Below, one piece after another: positions 62,877-64,000 of a stretch of 64,000 nucleotides of DNA (its first letter is position 1; every line of letters starts with the position of its first letter). A program made the position numbers and the translations under genes. The DNA is from Paenibacillus sp. HB172176 (GTDB lineage Bacteria; Bacillota; Bacilli; Paenibacillales; Paenibacillaceae), in NCBI RefSeq assembly GCF_011947265.1, contig NZ_JAATHD010000015.1:1-64000 (forward strand). Direction: 5' to 3'. The notes beneath the pieces are model-generated. The model did no database searches, was not told the DNA's origin, and saw only the letters and a program-made list of their open reading frames with translations.

Positions 62877-63908
62877 CTATAGCTTGATTTTGTTTTGGAA
62901 AAGACCTGCCTGCCTTGCCGCCATATAAATAATGACGATAAGCGGTCCGATGAAGACGCCGATAACGCCGACAAGCTTGAAGCCCACATAGAGCGAGATC
63001 AGCGCAGGCAGCGCCCCGATGCCGATCGAATCTCCCAGCACCTTCGGCTCCACGATTCTGCGGAACACCGTAATGACCAGAAACAGAACGATTAACCCGC
63101 TTCCGGTGTATACATCGCCAGTCAATATGAGATAGCCCGCCCACGGAACAAGCACGGAGCCGGTTCCAAGAATCGGCAGCACGTCGACTACGATGATAAG
63201 CAATGCAATCGCCATCGGATATTTGATATGCAGAATAAGAAGACCGATCAGCGATAGTACATAAGTCATAGCGCTCAGAATGATTTGCGAACGCAGAAAT
63301 CCGAATATTGATTTCCGCAAATTGCCCAGCACCTGATCCACTTGAGGACGAGACGATTCCTCGAAGAAGGACAGGACCGTATTCTTCATCGTGTTCAAGG
63401 AATAGCTGAACATGAATACCGCGACCAGGAACACGATGAAGAAGATGAATATGCCCGGCAGCGCCGATGCGAAGGAAAGCACGGTCTTGTAAAGCGAACC
63501 AACCATTTTCGTTAAAGCGCTTGTCAGATCGGTCAGATAAGATTCCAGCGTATTAATCGTATCGGGAGGCAGATTGGCGTAAGTGCCTTTGGCATCTTGA
63601 ACAAGATTATCGATGAAATCGCTGGCATTCTCGAAATAATCAGGAAGATTGCCAAGGAATGCAATAACCTCCGCAACGACTTTAATGCCAAGCAGGACAA
63701 CCAAACCTAGCAGCAACACCGTGAACAAGGCGCTCGACACAGCCGATGCAGCCAATCGATTCATGCGGAATCTCCGAATGAACAAGGAATTAAGCGGCTC
63801 TAGGAAGATTGCGACAATCAGAGCCAACAGAAAGGGCGAGCCTGCCGTGAACATCAGGTAGATCAGCAGCAGGCCGACCGCGATCAACACGATCGATCGT
63901 ATCGACAT
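62877..63908 (-). CDS. AI-2E family transporter (PerM/YtvI type)
   Basis: 343 residues. Eight or so membrane segments with a central soluble stretch (about 80-150), ending in a family-typical GFKLVGVIGVFIGPLIVIIYMAAR. Members export small molecules or work as Na+/H+ antiporters; the substrate is not visible. GAAGGAAG before the ATG. Single gene upstream of the thiC leader; the last 92 bases of the window show no gene. Confidence 0.88.
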   Translation of the reverse strand: MSIRSIVLIAVGLLLIYLMFTAGSPFLLALIVAIFLEPLNSLFIRRFRMNRLAASAVSSALFTVLLLGLVVLLGIKVVAEVIAFLGNLPDYFENASDFIDNLVQDAKGTYANLPPDTINTLESYLTDLTSALTKMVGSLYKTVLSFASALPGIFIFFIVFLVAVFMFSYSLNTMKNTVLSFFEESSRPQVDQVLGNLRKSIFGFLRSQIILSAMTYVLSLIGLLILHIKYPMAIALLIIVVDVLPILGTGSVLVPWAGYLILTGDVYTGSGLIVLFLVITVFRRIVEPKVLGDSIGIGALPALISLYVGFKLVGVIGVFIGPLIVIIYMAARQAGLFQNKIKL

Positions 63909-64000
63909 GGGAACTTCCTTCTCTCTCTTATGTACTAGTCGAGTATAGCTTTTCTCTCATGGAAATTAACGTTCTTGTAATACATATCCTTCACCAGCAA

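Overview
The window looks like a chromosomal segment of a spore-forming Firmicute of the Paenibacillaceae (Paenibacillus/Cohnella type). It carries sporulation genes (an alpha/beta SASP, gerE, ytaF, a YhcN-type lipoprotein). It has the Bacillus-type order nrdR / coaE / ytaF / mutM / polA, a PhoP-PhoR/Pst system, a YesM/YesN two-component pair, and FapR and TPP control elements. Genes start with strong GGAGG-type ribosome sites. Base composition is moderately GC-rich by eye, apart from an AT-richer first kilobase.

Layout. 0-1.1 kb: AT-rich accessory edge with a possible transposase tail and a two-gene toxin-antitoxin-like module, ending at the 3' end of a tRNA-Ala. 1.3-3.6 kb: divergent AraC regulator and sulfatase. 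3.7-10.3 kb: nrdR, a spore SASP, a lytic transglycosylase, coaE, ytaF, mutM, polA. 10.4-13 kb: a c-di-GMP pair of EAL and CBS-GGDEF proteins. 13.2-19.8 kb: a phosphate regulon split in two, pstSCAB and pstB2-phoU, each behind phased PhoP boxes, with a LysR regulator and a repeat array between them. 19.8-28.2 kb: a soluble CBS chemoreceptor-like protein, a split ThrE-type exporter, AraC, phoP and phoR, a BASS transporter and a tandem-HD protein. 28.4-34.9 kb: an operon of solute-binding lipoprotein, YesM kinase, YesN regulator and NagZ-type glycosidase. 35.1-40.6 kb: a TPR protein, then a SWIM / SNF2 / 59-residue protein operon. 40.7-42.8 kb: catalase and gerE. 42.9-49.0 kb: a surface-glycosylation operon (double GT-C fusion, GtrB-type GT2, GtrA, class D sortase). 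49.2-57.9 kb: a polysaccharide cluster with all five enzyme types needed for UDP-2,3-diacetamido-2,3-dideoxy-mannuronic acid, plus glycosyltransferases and an FkbM methyltransferase. 58-64 kb: spore lipoprotein, fabH under a FapR operator, a GT-D enzyme, thiC under a TPP riboswitch, and an AI-2E family transporter.

How it fits together. PhoR-PhoP would sense phosphate limitation and switch on both pst units, whose promoters share one geometry. The GtrB/GtrA/GT-C/sortase operon and the Wbp-like cluster point to a decorated cell surface. The least described items are the small toxin-antitoxin-like module, the SWIM-SNF2-small-protein operon, the glycosylation-sortase operon, and a CBS module shared by a diguanylate cyclase and a chemoreceptor-like protein. 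Functions are read from sequence motifs and recalled family features; no database search was run.
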